A stretch of DNA of 31,764 nucleotides, from NCBI GenBank assembly GCA_050949745.1, contig JBMNGF010000014.1, positions 1 through 31,764 of the forward strand, read 5' to 3'. Both the position numbers and the translations under genes were made by a program. Positions 22,802-31,720 of this stretch are shown piece after piece. The notes under the pieces were generated by a model that saw nothing but the letters and a program-made list of their open reading frames with translations, did not search any database and was not told the DNA's origin. This DNA is from Syntrophaceticus sp050949745. GTDB taxonomy: Bacteria; Bacillota; DSM-12270; Thermacetogeniales; Thermacetogeniaceae. Numbering within the stretch: the stretch's first letter is position 1; every line of letters begins with the position of its first letter.

Positions 22802-22914
22802 GGTTGCTACTATGTCTACTCAAAGCTATGAGCCAAAAGGGGGTAGAAACGCAAGCTGTTTGCGTTCTATTCCCTTATGCATTTCTACTAAAAGTCAATT
22901 GGAATGTGGCAACT
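22802..22914 (+). ncRNA. switch-like structured leader upstream of the Fe-S protein gene
   Basis: A possible closing helix is GGTTGC (22802-22807) with GCAACT (22909-22914). Inside, GGGGGTAGAAACGCAA (22839-22854) pairs with TTGCGTTCTATTCCC (22860-22874; two G-U pairs, one bulge). The same GTAGAAACGCA (22843-22853) can instead pair with TGCATTTCTAC (22878-22888; one mismatch). Two mutually exclusive hairpins sit between strong promoters and the ribosome-binding site. No known riboswitch consensus was recognised. Confidence 0.4.
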
Positions 22915-22957
22915 AGCCGGAGGGCAAGAGGTAAGAATACTATAGGGGGGATGACTG

Positions 22958-23944
22958 ATGAGGACAAGGCGAGATAAATTTATAAAACTATTTGAAGTAC
23001 CCGAAATTGCAATCCCTTATCTTGATGTATTTGTAACTGAACAGGATATGGATATTGTAGAAGCTATGGATGGCAAAGGAATGACCCCAAGGGAATTGGC
23101 TGGCAAGTTAGGTATTGCTGAAGAAAAAGCCCGTGAACTTATGGAAGATTCCTATCTGAGATCAGTCTTAAATAAAGATGAAAATGATCAAGGTGTTTAT
23201 ATCGCTGCGAACTTTTATCAACAACTTAACTTTAGTTGTAAGTTTGCTGAAAACTACCATAGCATTCCAAAAGAAGTACGGACTGAGCTTGACGAATGGG
23301 ATTATGGAATATATAAGACGACTCCCTTTTTTCAAAAGAGGCTTAAAGGCGAAGCTGATAAATCATCAAATATAACTTATCTGCCGTTGGATGAACTGGA
23401 TGAGTTCATGTCAAAACCGCAAAGATTTAGAGTTATCCCCTGTGATTGCCGAAATTTAAAAGACGCCTGCAACAAGCCAAGGGAAACATGCATTCGTTTT
23501 GATGATTATATTACAGATCGCACTCTCGGCCGTGAGATCACTAAGGAAGAAGCTAAAGAGATAATAATAAATGCACACAAAAAGGGCCTTATGCTTCAAG
23601 TTAATCCAGACTGGAGAGAAAATGGGGCTACAGGTGTTTGCCTCTGCTGTGCATGCTGTTGTTATCCTGTGCGTGCAGCTGTCGAATTTAACAGCAAGGG
23701 TAAATTTCCTATAGTGGAGTATATGGCCTGTTATGATGAAGCTAGCTGTATCCATTGTGGACGTTGTGTAAGGCGGTGCTACTTTGGTGTTTTTGCTTTT
23801 GGGGAAGAAGAAGTCGAAATCAAAGGAAAGATGAGAAAAAAGATTGTATATGACCCTGAAAAGTGCTGGGGATGTGGCCTATGTTCTACTAGCTGTCCTA
23901 CAAAATCTATAGTAATGAAAAAACTACCTATTGAAAGTAAATAA
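22958..23944 (+). CDS. 4Fe-4S dicluster protein with N-terminal winged-helix-like region
   Basis: The 328-residue soluble protein has about residues 20-70 (MTPRELAGKLGIAEEKAREL) resembling a winged-helix/HTH module. A central cysteine-rich region has IPCDCRNLKDACNKPRETC and then GVCLCCACCCYPVR. Two bacterial-ferredoxin 4Fe-4S motifs follow, CIHCGRCVRRCYF and CWGCGLCSTSCPT. This arrangement recurs in anaerobe ferredoxin-like proteins of unknown partner. It probably passes electrons to or from the molybdopterin enzyme encoded at the operon's other end; that is inference. The ATG has GGGGGG upstream, with the structured leader before it. About 75 nt separate it from the SBP gene. Confidence 0.85.
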   Translation: MRTRRDKFIKLFEVPEIAIPYLDVFVTEQDMDIVEAMDGKGMTPRELAGKLGIAEEKARELMEDSYLRSVLNKDENDQGVYIAANFYQQLNFSCKFAENYHSIPKEVRTELDEWDYGIYKTTPFFQKRLKGEADKSSNITYLPLDELDEFMSKPQRFRVIPCDCRNLKDACNKPRETCIRFDDYITDRTLGREITKEEAKEIIINAHKKGLMLQVNPDWRENGATGVCLCCACCCYPVRAAVEFNSKGKFPIVEYMACYDEASCIHCGRCVRRCYFGVFAFGEEEVEIKGKMRKKIVYDPEKCWGCGLCSTSCPTKSIVMKKLPIESK

Positions 23945-24019
23945 GGTCTTTAGCCAGAGATCAGTGACAGTACAAAACGGATATGGCTTAAGCATACACC
24001 AAAAAAAGGAGGGAGAATA

Positions 24020-25567
24020 TTGAAAAAAAGACTTACTATTTTGGTCGCTGTATTGTTGCTTTTTAGTTTTGCATTATTTGCTTGCTCGTCAAATGACCCA
24101 GGAGAAGGTTCTGGTGAGGCTCTTTCACCTAAGCATGGTGGTACCCTGCGTATAGCCATCGATACTACAACAGCCTTGGACCCAACTTTCCTCACTACTT
24201 CAGGTGATAATCAGGCCGCAGCCATGTGGAATGATTACCTGGTTTTTTGTGATGAGGATGGACGTCCTGATCCTGAGCGCAGTTTAGCAGAGAGTTGGGA
24301 TTACGATGAAGGGGAAAAGGCATGGACATTTAAACTGCGAGATAATGTTTTATTCCATGATGGCAAAGAGATGACTTCTCGTGATGTCAAGTACACATTT
24401 GACCGCTTGCGTGATCCTGATGTGGGTGCAAAAACTGTAGATCTATTCTCAAATATTGTTGATATCACAACACCTGATGATCTCACTGTTGTTTTCACAT
24501 TAAAAGAGACCAATCCCGAATTTTTATTGGATCTTGCAGACCGTGGGATTATTGACGCGGACAATACTGAACTTGAAACAAAAGCCAATGGAGTTGGGCC
24601 TTTCATGGTTGAGTCATTTTCTCCGGAGGATCGCATGGTTCTTAAACGAAACCCCAATTACTGGAGAAATGACGAAGAAGGCAACCCGCTTCCCTATCTG
24701 GATGGCCTTGAGCTTATAGTTATTCCGGATAAGGCATCTGCGCTGGATGCATTGCGCAGTGGACAGATTGATTTTATGTATGAACCACCTTCCGAGTCTC
24801 TGGAGATCTTCGAAACAGAGCCGGATTTAGTGCTTTACACGAAACCATCAGCGACTCACTATCCTATTCGTATGCGTGCAGATATTGCTCCTTTCGATGA
24901 TGTTCGTGTGCGCCAAGCTCTTAAGCTTGCCACTGACCGTCAAGCAATTCTTGACGCAGCCTTTGAAGGTTTTGGAGTAATTGGCATGGATACACCGATC
25001 AGTCCTGCTTATGGTGATTACTATCTTGATGCGTCTGAACCTGAATATAATGTTGAAAAAGCAAAAGAGTTGTTGGCCGAAGCCGGCTATGCTGATGGCT
25101 TTAAAGTCACCATACATTCACCTGAAGTCCGTCCTAATTCTGCTATAGCTGTAATGTGGAAAGAGCAGATGGAGAAAATCGGTGTAGAGGTAGATATCCA
25201 ACTTGTTCCAGGGGATATTTACTATGTAAATTGGCTGGATTATGAACTTGGTGTGACCGACTGGGGTTCCAGGACCCATCCAGGTATATTTTTCCAGCAG
25301 GCCTATATCACTGGTGCTCTCTGGAATGAAACTCATTGGTCTGATCCGGAATTGGATGAAATTGCGGCCAAGATAGCTGTAGAAATGGATTTCGATGAGC
25401 GCGTTAAGCTATACCACAGAGCCCAAGAGATTTTTATGGAACGAGGTCCAATAATTGTTCCTGCTTTCAAGCACAGTGCTTGGGCATCAAGTAAAGATGT
25501 AAAAGGCATCAAAGGGCATCTAGTAGAGGTTTCTGTTGACTTTAGGAGTGTTTATCTGGAAAGGTAA
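24020..25567 (+). CDS. ABC transporter substrate-binding lipoprotein, family 5 (peptide/nickel type)
   Basis: The 515-residue SBP_bac_5 protein has a TTG start behind GGAGGGAG. The signal peptide MKKRLTILVAVLLLFSFALF ends in the lipobox LFAC (C22). Family landmarks are the N-terminal LRIAIDTTTALDPTF, LAESWDYDEGEKAWTFKLRD, NVLFHDGKEMTSRDVKYTFD, GVGPFMVESFSPEDRMVLKR, NPNYWR and the late ARQ-like VRVRQALKLATDRQAIL. It captures the substrate outside the membrane for the permease/ATPase genes that follow. Members of this family bind oligopeptides, nickel chelates, opines and sugars, so the ligand is not predictable. A GC-rich hairpin follows, which may raise its expression over the other subunits. 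Confidence 0.92.
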   Translation: MKKRLTILVAVLLLFSFALFACSSNDPGEGSGEALSPKHGGTLRIAIDTTTALDPTFLTTSGDNQAAAMWNDYLVFCDEDGRPDPERSLAESWDYDEGEKAWTFKLRDNVLFHDGKEMTSRDVKYTFDRLRDPDVGAKTVDLFSNIVDITTPDDLTVVFTLKETNPEFLLDLADRGIIDADNTELETKANGVGPFMVESFSPEDRMVLKRNPNYWRNDEEGNPLPYLDGLELIVIPDKASALDALRSGQIDFMYEPPSESLEIFETEPDLVLYTKPSATHYPIRMRADIAPFDDVRVRQALKLATDRQAILDAAFEGFGVIGMDTPISPAYGDYYLDASEPEYNVEKAKELLAEAGYADGFKVTIHSPEVRPNSAIAVMWKEQMEKIGVEVDIQLVPGDIYYVNWLDYELGVTDWGSRTHPGIFFQQAYITGALWNETHWSDPELDEIAAKIAVEMDFDERVKLYHRAQEIFMERGPIIVPAFKHSAWASSKDVKGIKGHLVEVSVDFRSVYLER

Positions 25568-25588
25568 CAACAGTTATATAAAAATAAG

Positions 25589-25615
25589 CTCCCCCATCTA
25601 TTTTAGGTGGGGGAG
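25589..25615 (+). other. intercistronic hairpin between the SBP and permease genes
   Basis: CTCCCCCA (25589-25596) and TGGGGGAG (25608-25615) form a perfect 8-bp stem. It is followed by TATTTAGG, which is not a U-run. It probably protects the upstream SBP mRNA from 3' decay or causes partial termination, as is common after SBP genes in ABC operons. Confidence 0.6.
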
Positions 25616-25643
25616 TATTTAGGTAAATGCCGGAGGTGTTTGT

Positions 25644-26531
25644 TTGGCTTCTTTGCAAATTAATCAAGAGTATATACAACCTAAACATTCTAAATATTCT
25701 GCTATCTGGAAGGGAATCCGGCACAATCTATTAACTACCATTGGGTTTTTCGTTGTGGCTATATTTCTGATTTTGGCAGTAGTTGGCCCCTTGATTGTGC
25801 CTTATGATTATGCAGAGCAAAATATTGAACAGCGGTTGCAGCCGCCATCAGCAGATCATATCTTCGGTACAGATGAATTTGGCCGTGATGTTTTTTCTCG
25901 AGTTGTTATGGGCAGTAGGAGCGTACTGGTCATTGCCGGGTCAGGGGCGGCGCTTGCTGTCGTTTTCGGACTGCTCATAGGTTTGATTTCAGGATATTTG
26001 GGCGGTTTGCTGGATGATGTTATTATGCGGTTGATGGAAGTGATGATGTCTATTCCAGGCTTATTGTTAGCTATGCTGGTGCTGTTTTCCTTAGGTTCCT
26101 CATTTTACAGCGTGATACTAGTGGTTGGTTTTATGTATATTCCTGTAGTAACGCGAGTGGTGCGCAGTGTGGTTTTAGACATCAAGACCCGGGCATTTAT
26201 TGAAGCAGCAAAACTGCGTGGTGAAAGTATCCGCTATATTCTGATGCGGGAGGTCTTGCCCAATGTACTGCCGCATCTTGCCGTAGAAGCATCTATGCGC
26301 TTTGTGTATGCAATTTTTATGGTTGCCTCCTTAGGGTTTTTAGGCTTGGGTGTACAGCCACCTACGCCTGACTGGGGATTTATGGTAAGCGAGGCTCGGC
26401 CATTTTATAATAGTGCTCCTTGGATATTATTTTTCCCTGCTGCGTCTATTGCAATTTTGGTTGTTGGGGTAAGTTTTGTGAGCGACGGTTTGCGAAAAAT
26501 GTTGTTACCGGGTGGTGTGAGTAGTGACTAA
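25644..26531 (+). CDS. ABC transporter permease (DppC/OppC type)
   Basis: The 295-residue inner-membrane subunit has a TTG start after CGGAGGTG. The N-terminal cytoplasmic segment and first helix precede HIFGTDEFGRDVFSRVVMGS, a hallmark of DppC/OppC proteins. It has a further five or so helices and the coupling motif AAKLRGESIRYILMREVLPN (EAA loop), ending WGFMVSEARPFY...PGGV. It pairs with the DppB-like permease at 28638, with the ATPase gene lying between them, which is unlike the usual B-C-D-F order. The 3' end overlaps the next gene by 8 nt. Confidence 0.93.
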   Translation: MASLQINQEYIQPKHSKYSAIWKGIRHNLLTTIGFFVVAIFLILAVVGPLIVPYDYAEQNIEQRLQPPSADHIFGTDEFGRDVFSRVVMGSRSVLVIAGSGAALAVVFGLLIGLISGYLGGLLDDVIMRLMEVMMSIPGLLLAMLVLFSLGSSFYSVILVVGFMYIPVVTRVVRSVVLDIKTRAFIEAAKLRGESIRYILMREVLPNVLPHLAVEASMRFVYAIFMVASLGFLGLGVQPPTPDWGFMVSEARPFYNSAPWILFFPAASIAILVVGVSFVSDGLRKMLLPGGVSSD

Positions 26532-28641
26532 AATGTACAAATCCCAAAAAACTAGCGATATTGATCCCATTTTGGATGTCAGGAATCTCACTGTAACCTA
26601 CCGTACAGAACAGGGGCCAGTGTATACAGTTCGCGATGTTTCCTTACAGATCGCTGCTGGTGAGATATATGGATTGGTTGGAGAATCGGGCTCAGGGAAA
26701 AGTACGTTAGCGCGGGCGATTGTCCGTTATCTTGCCGATAATGGCCAGATAAAAAGTGGTTCAATTAAACTAGGTAACACAGATTTGCTTGCTCTGCCAA
26801 TGTCCAAGATGCAAAAAATATGGGGGTCCAGGATCACTATGGTACACCAGGATCCGGCTGCTGCGGTAAACCCATCCATAACTATCGGCGAACAGATAGC
26901 TGAAATTGCCAGGTTACATTTAAATCTATCATCTGCAGAGGCGAGAGTGAAGGCCCTGGAAATGTTAGAAAAAATGCGCATGCCTGATCCAGAGTCGGTA
27001 GCGAAACGCTATCCCCACCAGTTGAGCGGTGGTATGTTGCAGCGCGTTGTGATCGCTATTGCCTTAACTACAAATCCTCAGCTTCTAATTATGGACGAGC
27101 CAACCACAAGTCTGGATGTGACTACCGAAGCAGCAATCCTAGACTTGGTGCGCGAGCTATTGGCCGAATATAATATGGCAGTTCTTTTCATTACTCACAA
27201 CCTTGGTGTTGTAGCAAATATCTGCAACCGGGTGGGTGTCATGTATGCTGGGGAGATTATGGAAGAAGGTTCAGTTCAACAGGTATTTAATCGTAAACTT
27301 CACCCATATACAAGAGGCTTGTTAGGTTGTTTGCCAAAGGTCACCAATGACAAGCGGAATGTTAGCTTAAGTGCAATTCCCGGTTATATACCTCGCATGA
27401 ATCATCTTCCAACTGGCTGCATATTTGGGCCTCGATGTAAACTTGTGGAAGATGGTTGTCAAGCTGAGCGGCCGTCACAGGTTGAAGCTGAAGCAGGCCA
27501 TTTCACAGCTTGCCGCCGGTGGGAAGTATTGCAGAATAAGCCTGAGCTATTGATGGATATACATCAGGTAAGGGATATGAAAGAGCGTGAAGAGGGTCCG
27601 GTGGTCTTTACCGCGAGCAATATTAAGAAATATTTTGACCTTTCAGCAAGAGGGTTTGCATCACTCTTCAAGCAAAGCCGAACAGAAATAAAGGCTGTAG
27701 ATAATGTGTCTGTGGGTGTGCGCGGAGGTTTTACTTTGGGTGTTGTGGGAGAGAGCGGCTGTGGCAAGACAACTTTTGCTCGCTGTATTGCAGGGCTGGA
27801 AGAGGCCACCTCCGGTGAAATGAAACTGGAAGGTGAACTGTTACCCTATAATGTTTCCCAAAGAACTCCTGCCCAGAGAAAAGGTATTCAGATGGTGTTC
27901 CAGAATCCAGATGCCTCTTTAAATCCCCATTATACAATAGGGGACAGCGTATCTCGGCCACTGGTTTTGATGGGGAACTTATCCAAAGAAGAAATCCAGA
28001 AGCGGGTGAACGAATTGTTTAGGGCTGTGAACCTACCCGAGGATTACACTAATCGTCTGCCCCACGAATTAAGTGGAGGAGAAAAACAGCGCATAGCCAT
28101 CGCCCGTGCCTTGGCGTCTGAACCAACCATGATACTTTGTGATGAACCACTCTCTTCCTTGGATGTTTCGGTTCAAGCTGCTTTGATAAATCTTTTGATC
28201 AAGCTGCAGGATTCCAGTAAGATATCTTATCTGTTTATTTCACATGATTTAGCGGCAGTGCGCTATATCTCTGATTGGGTTGCGGTAATGTATTTGGGAC
28301 GAATATGTGAGGTTGGCTCATCTGAGGATGTCTTTATGCCGCCTTATCATCCCTATACTGAGGCATTACTATCAGCTATTCCCATTCCAGATCCTGATGT
28401 GCAACAAGAACGGATTCGGCTGGAAGGAAACGTGCCTAGTCCGATCAATTTGCCTCCTGGGTGTCGTTTTCACACCCGTTGCCCTCGTAAAATAGGCAAG
28501 ATCTGTGAAGAGCAGGAGCCACCCTGGCAGGATGTGAGCGAACATCATCAAATCTGCTGTCACATTGGTCTTGACGAACTGCGAGCTATGCAAACCGAAG
28601 TAATCGTGGGACAAGCGGATACCCTGAGGGAGGTCAGATGA
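26524..28641 (+). CDS. fused double ABC ATPase (DppD-DppF type)
   Basis: The 705-residue protein has two complete ATPase halves. The first half (about 16-345) has GESGSGKS, LSGGMLQR, LLIMDEPTTSLDV and FITHNLG. It is followed by the oligopeptide-type tail HPYTRGLLGCLP with cysteines in GCIFGPRCKLVEDGC and TACRRWE. The second half (about 360-690) has GESGCGKT, LSGGEKQR, MILCDEPLSSLDV and FISHDLA, then HPYTEALLSAIP with GCRFHTRCPRK and CEEQ...CC. In typical systems DppD and DppF are separate genes. The C-terminal cysteines resemble those that hold a 4Fe-4S cluster in DppD-like proteins. The GTG at 26524 overlaps the permease gene; ATG 26533 is an alternative. Confidence 0.93.
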   Translation: MTKMYKSQKTSDIDPILDVRNLTVTYRTEQGPVYTVRDVSLQIAAGEIYGLVGESGSGKSTLARAIVRYLADNGQIKSGSIKLGNTDLLALPMSKMQKIWGSRITMVHQDPAAAVNPSITIGEQIAEIARLHLNLSSAEARVKALEMLEKMRMPDPESVAKRYPHQLSGGMLQRVVIAIALTTNPQLLIMDEPTTSLDVTTEAAILDLVRELLAEYNMAVLFITHNLGVVANICNRVGVMYAGEIMEEGSVQQVFNRKLHPYTRGLLGCLPKVTNDKRNVSLSAIPGYIPRMNHLPTGCIFGPRCKLVEDGCQAERPSQVEAEAGHFTACRRWEVLQNKPELLMDIHQVRDMKEREEGPVVFTASNIKKYFDLSARGFASLFKQSRTEIKAVDNVSVGVRGGFTLGVVGESGCGKTTFARCIAGLEEATSGEMKLEGELLPYNVSQRTPAQRKGIQMVFQNPDASLNPHYTIGDSVSRPLVLMGNLSKEEIQKRVNELFRAVNLPEDYTNRLPHELSGGEKQRIAIARALASEPTMILCDEPLSSLDVSVQAALINLLIKLQDSSKISYLFISHDLAAVRYISDWVAVMYLGRICEVGSSEDVFMPPYHPYTEALLSAIPIPDPDVQQERIRLEGNVPSPINLPPGCRFHTRCPRKIGKICEEQEPPWQDVSEHHQICCHIGLDELRAMQTEVIVGQADTLREVR

Positions 28642-29585
28642 TGGCAACTTATATACTTCGCCGTTTGGGTTCTATTCTAGTGATTATGTTCTTAGCATCT
28701 ATAATTATTTTCTCTATAACGCAGTTTTTGCCTGGCGATGTAGCTCAGTTGGTGCTGGGCCAGTTTGCCACAGAAGAGGCAATCGCCAATTTGAGAGAAG
28801 AATATGGCCTAAATAACCCTTTTTACATTCAATACTTAGATTGGGCGGTAAATTTTGTTCAAGGGGATTGGGGCAATTCTTTGGTCAGTCGCATGCCGGT
28901 TTTTCCAATGGTGATGTCCAGGTTGCGCAATTCAGCCATGTTGGCTGTTGTGGTTCTGGTGTTTTATGTGCCTTTGGGCATCTTTTTTGGAGTTTTAGCA
29001 GCTTTAAAACGGGACAAATGGCCTGATCAGGTTATCACAACTGTTTCCATGGTGTTTGTGGCATTACCTGTTTTTGTAATCTCTTTATTGTTGATCCCTT
29101 TGTTTTGCCATTTTCTCGGTTGGCTGCCGGCAAACTCGTCTATCCATCCGGATTCTTCTTTTGGCGATGCACTTCCTTTTCTGATATTGCCGGCGATTGC
29201 TGTGGCTCTAAATAGTCTTGGTTATGTTACTCGTATGACCCGGGCCGGCACAATAGATGTTTTGCGCACTGATTATGTGCGGGCTGCCTATCTCAAAGGG
29301 TTGCCTCGCCGGCAAGTACTGGTTCGGCATGTTTTACGAAATGCTCTTTTGCCTACAATTACGATTGTAGCAATGGATGCCGGTATGATGATCGGAGGAA
29401 TGCTTGTAGCTGAAGTGGTGTTCGGTTATCCGGGGCTAGGCCGATTGTTGCTATATGGAATGCAAAACCAAGATTTGCCTTTAATCCAAGCCTGTAGCAT
29501 GGTGGCTGTAACAATGCTTTGCCTGGCAAATTTGGTTGCCGATTTATTATATGGCTTCTTGAATCCCCGGATTCGCGTTAAATGA
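28638..29585 (+). CDS. ABC transporter permease (DppB/OppB type)
   Basis: The 315-residue permease has an N-terminal MMATYILRRLGSILVIMFLA and SIIIFSITQFLPGDVAQLVL, the typical DppB opening with the PGD motif. GLNNPFYIQYLDWAVNFVQG and WGNSLVSRMPV follow, and the EAA-type coupling region is YVRAAYLKGLPRRQVLVRHV. It ends with LLYGFLNPRIRVK, as DppB proteins do. The ATG overlaps the ATPase stop. It completes a full importer: one SBP, two permeases and one fused ATPase. Confidence 0.93.
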   Translation: MMATYILRRLGSILVIMFLASIIIFSITQFLPGDVAQLVLGQFATEEAIANLREEYGLNNPFYIQYLDWAVNFVQGDWGNSLVSRMPVFPMVMSRLRNSAMLAVVVLVFYVPLGIFFGVLAALKRDKWPDQVITTVSMVFVALPVFVISLLLIPLFCHFLGWLPANSSIHPDSSFGDALPFLILPAIAVALNSLGYVTRMTRAGTIDVLRTDYVRAAYLKGLPRRQVLVRHVLRNALLPTITIVAMDAGMMIGGMLVAEVVFGYPGLGRLLLYGMQNQDLPLIQACSMVAVTMLCLANLVADLLYGFLNPRIRVK

Positions 29586-29644
29586 TGAGGCCTTTAATCA
29601 GTGTACAAACATGGTAATATCGCTGGCTAGGAGGGGATGCTTAT

Positions 29645-31720
29645 ATGCTGCTAGAGGAATACAGAAAGATGAATTGCAGTGTTAAGACTTTTTGTCGTAT
29701 GTGTAGCTATCGTTGTCCCATCGCTGTCAATATTGAACAGGGAAAGATTCGAAAAATCACCGGCGATAAAGACCATCCTGTTAGTAAGGGCAGGCTTTGT
29801 GTTAAAGGAAACGCTATTCTGGATTTGGTTTATTCGCCGGCAAGGCTCTTAAAGCCGCTGAAAAAGGTAGATGGGCAATGGCAGGAAATTGATCTGGAAG
29901 TGGCTTTGCAGGAAATCTCTCAAAAAATACTGTCTATCAAGGAAAAATACGGAGTAAAAAGCATCGGCGTTTGGAAGGGGGAATCTGTAGATTCAACACA
30001 GGCTGACCTTTGTAGGCGGTTTGCCTTTGCATTCGGTACCCCTAACATATTTTCCCATGATACATTGTGTGCCGTTTCTAAGCATGCTGCCGTAAAATCC
30101 GTGATCGGCAGTTATCCAACCCCTGATTTTCAGGATGCGCAATGTATTGTTATTTGGGGATCCAATCCACTTGTATCCCATTTTCCCCTGTATAACAGAA
30201 TTAAAGAAGCAAGAGAACGGGGAGCAAAAGTGATATTGATCGATCCGCGAAAAAACAGCTTTGCAAAGCATGCTGATATGTATTTCCCAGTTAAACCGGC
30301 TACAGATGGGGCTTTGGCTTTGGGAATCATAAATATCATTATTGAGAATGAGTGGTATGATCAAGCTTTTGTCAAAGAGCATACGATAGGATTTGAGGAA
30401 TTAGCTCAATATGCACGGAAATTTAACCCGAGATATGTGGCAGAAGAAACTGGAATCAGCCAGGAGGATATCTATAAGCTCAGTAAAACTATTGCTGAGA
30501 GAGCACCACATGTCACATATAGGGTTGGTGTTGGGCCAGAGCATCATAATAACGGCTATAACAACATAAGAGCCATCGCTTGTATCGGGGCATTATGTGG
30601 TTGTACTGACCGTCCCGGAGGGGATATGCTTGAGGAAATGCCAGCGTTCAACTCTCTGCTTGCTGATGTACAAGGCAAAATGGAGAATGTAAAGCCTATT
30701 GGGGCAGAAGAGTATCCAGTATTTTATGATCAACGCCAGGAAGGGCATAGCATCACGGCAATGGATGCAATGTTGGAGGGCCGGCCATACCCTTTACGCG
30801 GATTAATCCTTACAGGTGCCAATCCTGTGTTAACAAATCCCAATGCCGATAAAGTAAAGAAAGCATTAAAATCTTTAGATCTGTTTGTTGTAAGGGATTT
30901 ATTTATGACAGATACGGCCAGGTTGGCAGATTATATTTTACCTGGAGCAAGTTTTTTAGAGAAGTCAGAGGTAATACGTGGGGCAATACCCCAAAGCATA
31001 TCCTTAACTAAAAAGCTGCTGGAGTTTGATTCATGTCAAAACGAATATCAGTTTTGGAGCTGTTTAGCAGATAATGTGGGTATAGGCCAGTATTTCCCTT
31101 GGAAGAATGAAGATGAACTTAATAGGTGGATAATAGAACCCCTTGGTTTAGAGTTGGAAGAGTTAGCACAAAAACCTGAAGGCTATATTTATAAGCCTTA
31201 CAAATACGAAAAATTTTATGAAAATGGTTTTGACACTCCTTCGGGGAAGGTGGAGTTCTCTTCTGATTATCTAGGTAATTATGGCTATGAAAAGCTGCCA
31301 GTTTATCTACCGGCTCATTATATAAGTGGTAAAGATAAGGGCCGATATAAATTCATTTTGATTACGGGTGCAAGGCAGGCAAGGTTTAATCACAGCTGTT
31401 ACCACAACATACCCCGTTTTAAAAAAGCTGTGCCATGGCCTGTCATGGAGATCCATCCAGAAGACGCCGCTTCTTTACAGCTGGCTGATGGTGAGTTAGT
31501 AGAAGTTACATCGGCTAAAGGTTCTTTAAAGATACGCCTTTCCATTGTAGGGCAGGATGAAATCGAACAGGGGTTTTTGCAGATTACCCATGGTTTTGAC
31601 GAAGCAAATGTCAATAGAATTACCCCAGATGATATACTCGATCCTGTAAGTGGTTTCCCTGCAGTGAAATCAGTGCCTGTAAATGTAACCAAAATATGTG
31701 AGGATACTATTCATAACTAA
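29645..31720 (+). CDS. molybdopterin-containing oxidoreductase (DMSO reductase family), cytoplasmic
   Basis: The 691-residue catalytic subunit has no TAT signal. The N-terminal 4Fe-4S site is C17-x2-C20-x3-C24-x27-C52 (KTFCRMCSYRC, GRLCVKG). FSHDTLCAVSKHAA places C142 as the likely Mo/W ligand rather than Ser or Sec. Cofactor-binding segments include IVIWGSNPLVSHFP, VILIDPRKNSFAKHAD and PLRGLILTGANPVLTNPNAD. The C-terminal molybdopterin-dinucleotide domain is about 575-680 (ITGARQARFNHSC...PWPVMEIHPEDA). No small subunit or membrane anchor is adjacent. Soluble single-subunit relatives include acetylene hydratase, pyrogallol-phloroglucinol transhydroxylase and catechol dehydroxylases, and other members reduce sulfur or arsenic compounds; I cannot choose between them. 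GGAGGGG lies 9 nt before the ATG. It ends the ABC operon. Confidence 0.9.
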   Translation: MLLEEYRKMNCSVKTFCRMCSYRCPIAVNIEQGKIRKITGDKDHPVSKGRLCVKGNAILDLVYSPARLLKPLKKVDGQWQEIDLEVALQEISQKILSIKEKYGVKSIGVWKGESVDSTQADLCRRFAFAFGTPNIFSHDTLCAVSKHAAVKSVIGSYPTPDFQDAQCIVIWGSNPLVSHFPLYNRIKEARERGAKVILIDPRKNSFAKHADMYFPVKPATDGALALGIINIIIENEWYDQAFVKEHTIGFEELAQYARKFNPRYVAEETGISQEDIYKLSKTIAERAPHVTYRVGVGPEHHNNGYNNIRAIACIGALCGCTDRPGGDMLEEMPAFNSLLADVQGKMENVKPIGAEEYPVFYDQRQEGHSITAMDAMLEGRPYPLRGLILTGANPVLTNPNADKVKKALKSLDLFVVRDLFMTDTARLADYILPGASFLEKSEVIRGAIPQSISLTKKLLEFDSCQNEYQFWSCLADNVGIGQYFPWKNEDELNRWIIEPLGLELEELAQKPEGYIYKPYKYEKFYENGFDTPSGKVEFSSDYLGNYGYEKLPVYLPAHYISGKDKGRYKFILITGARQARFNHSCYHNIPRFKKAVPWPVMEIHPEDAASLQLADGELVEVTSAKGSLKIRLSIVGQDEIEQGFLQITHGFDEANVNRITPDDILDPVSGFPAVKSVPVNVTKICEDTIHN

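Noticed and set aside
22802..22957. Known riboswitch (Moco, c-di-GMP, THF, cobalamin) in the Fe-S operon leader
   Set aside because: None of the consensus cores I know could be matched; kept only as an unclassified structured leader.
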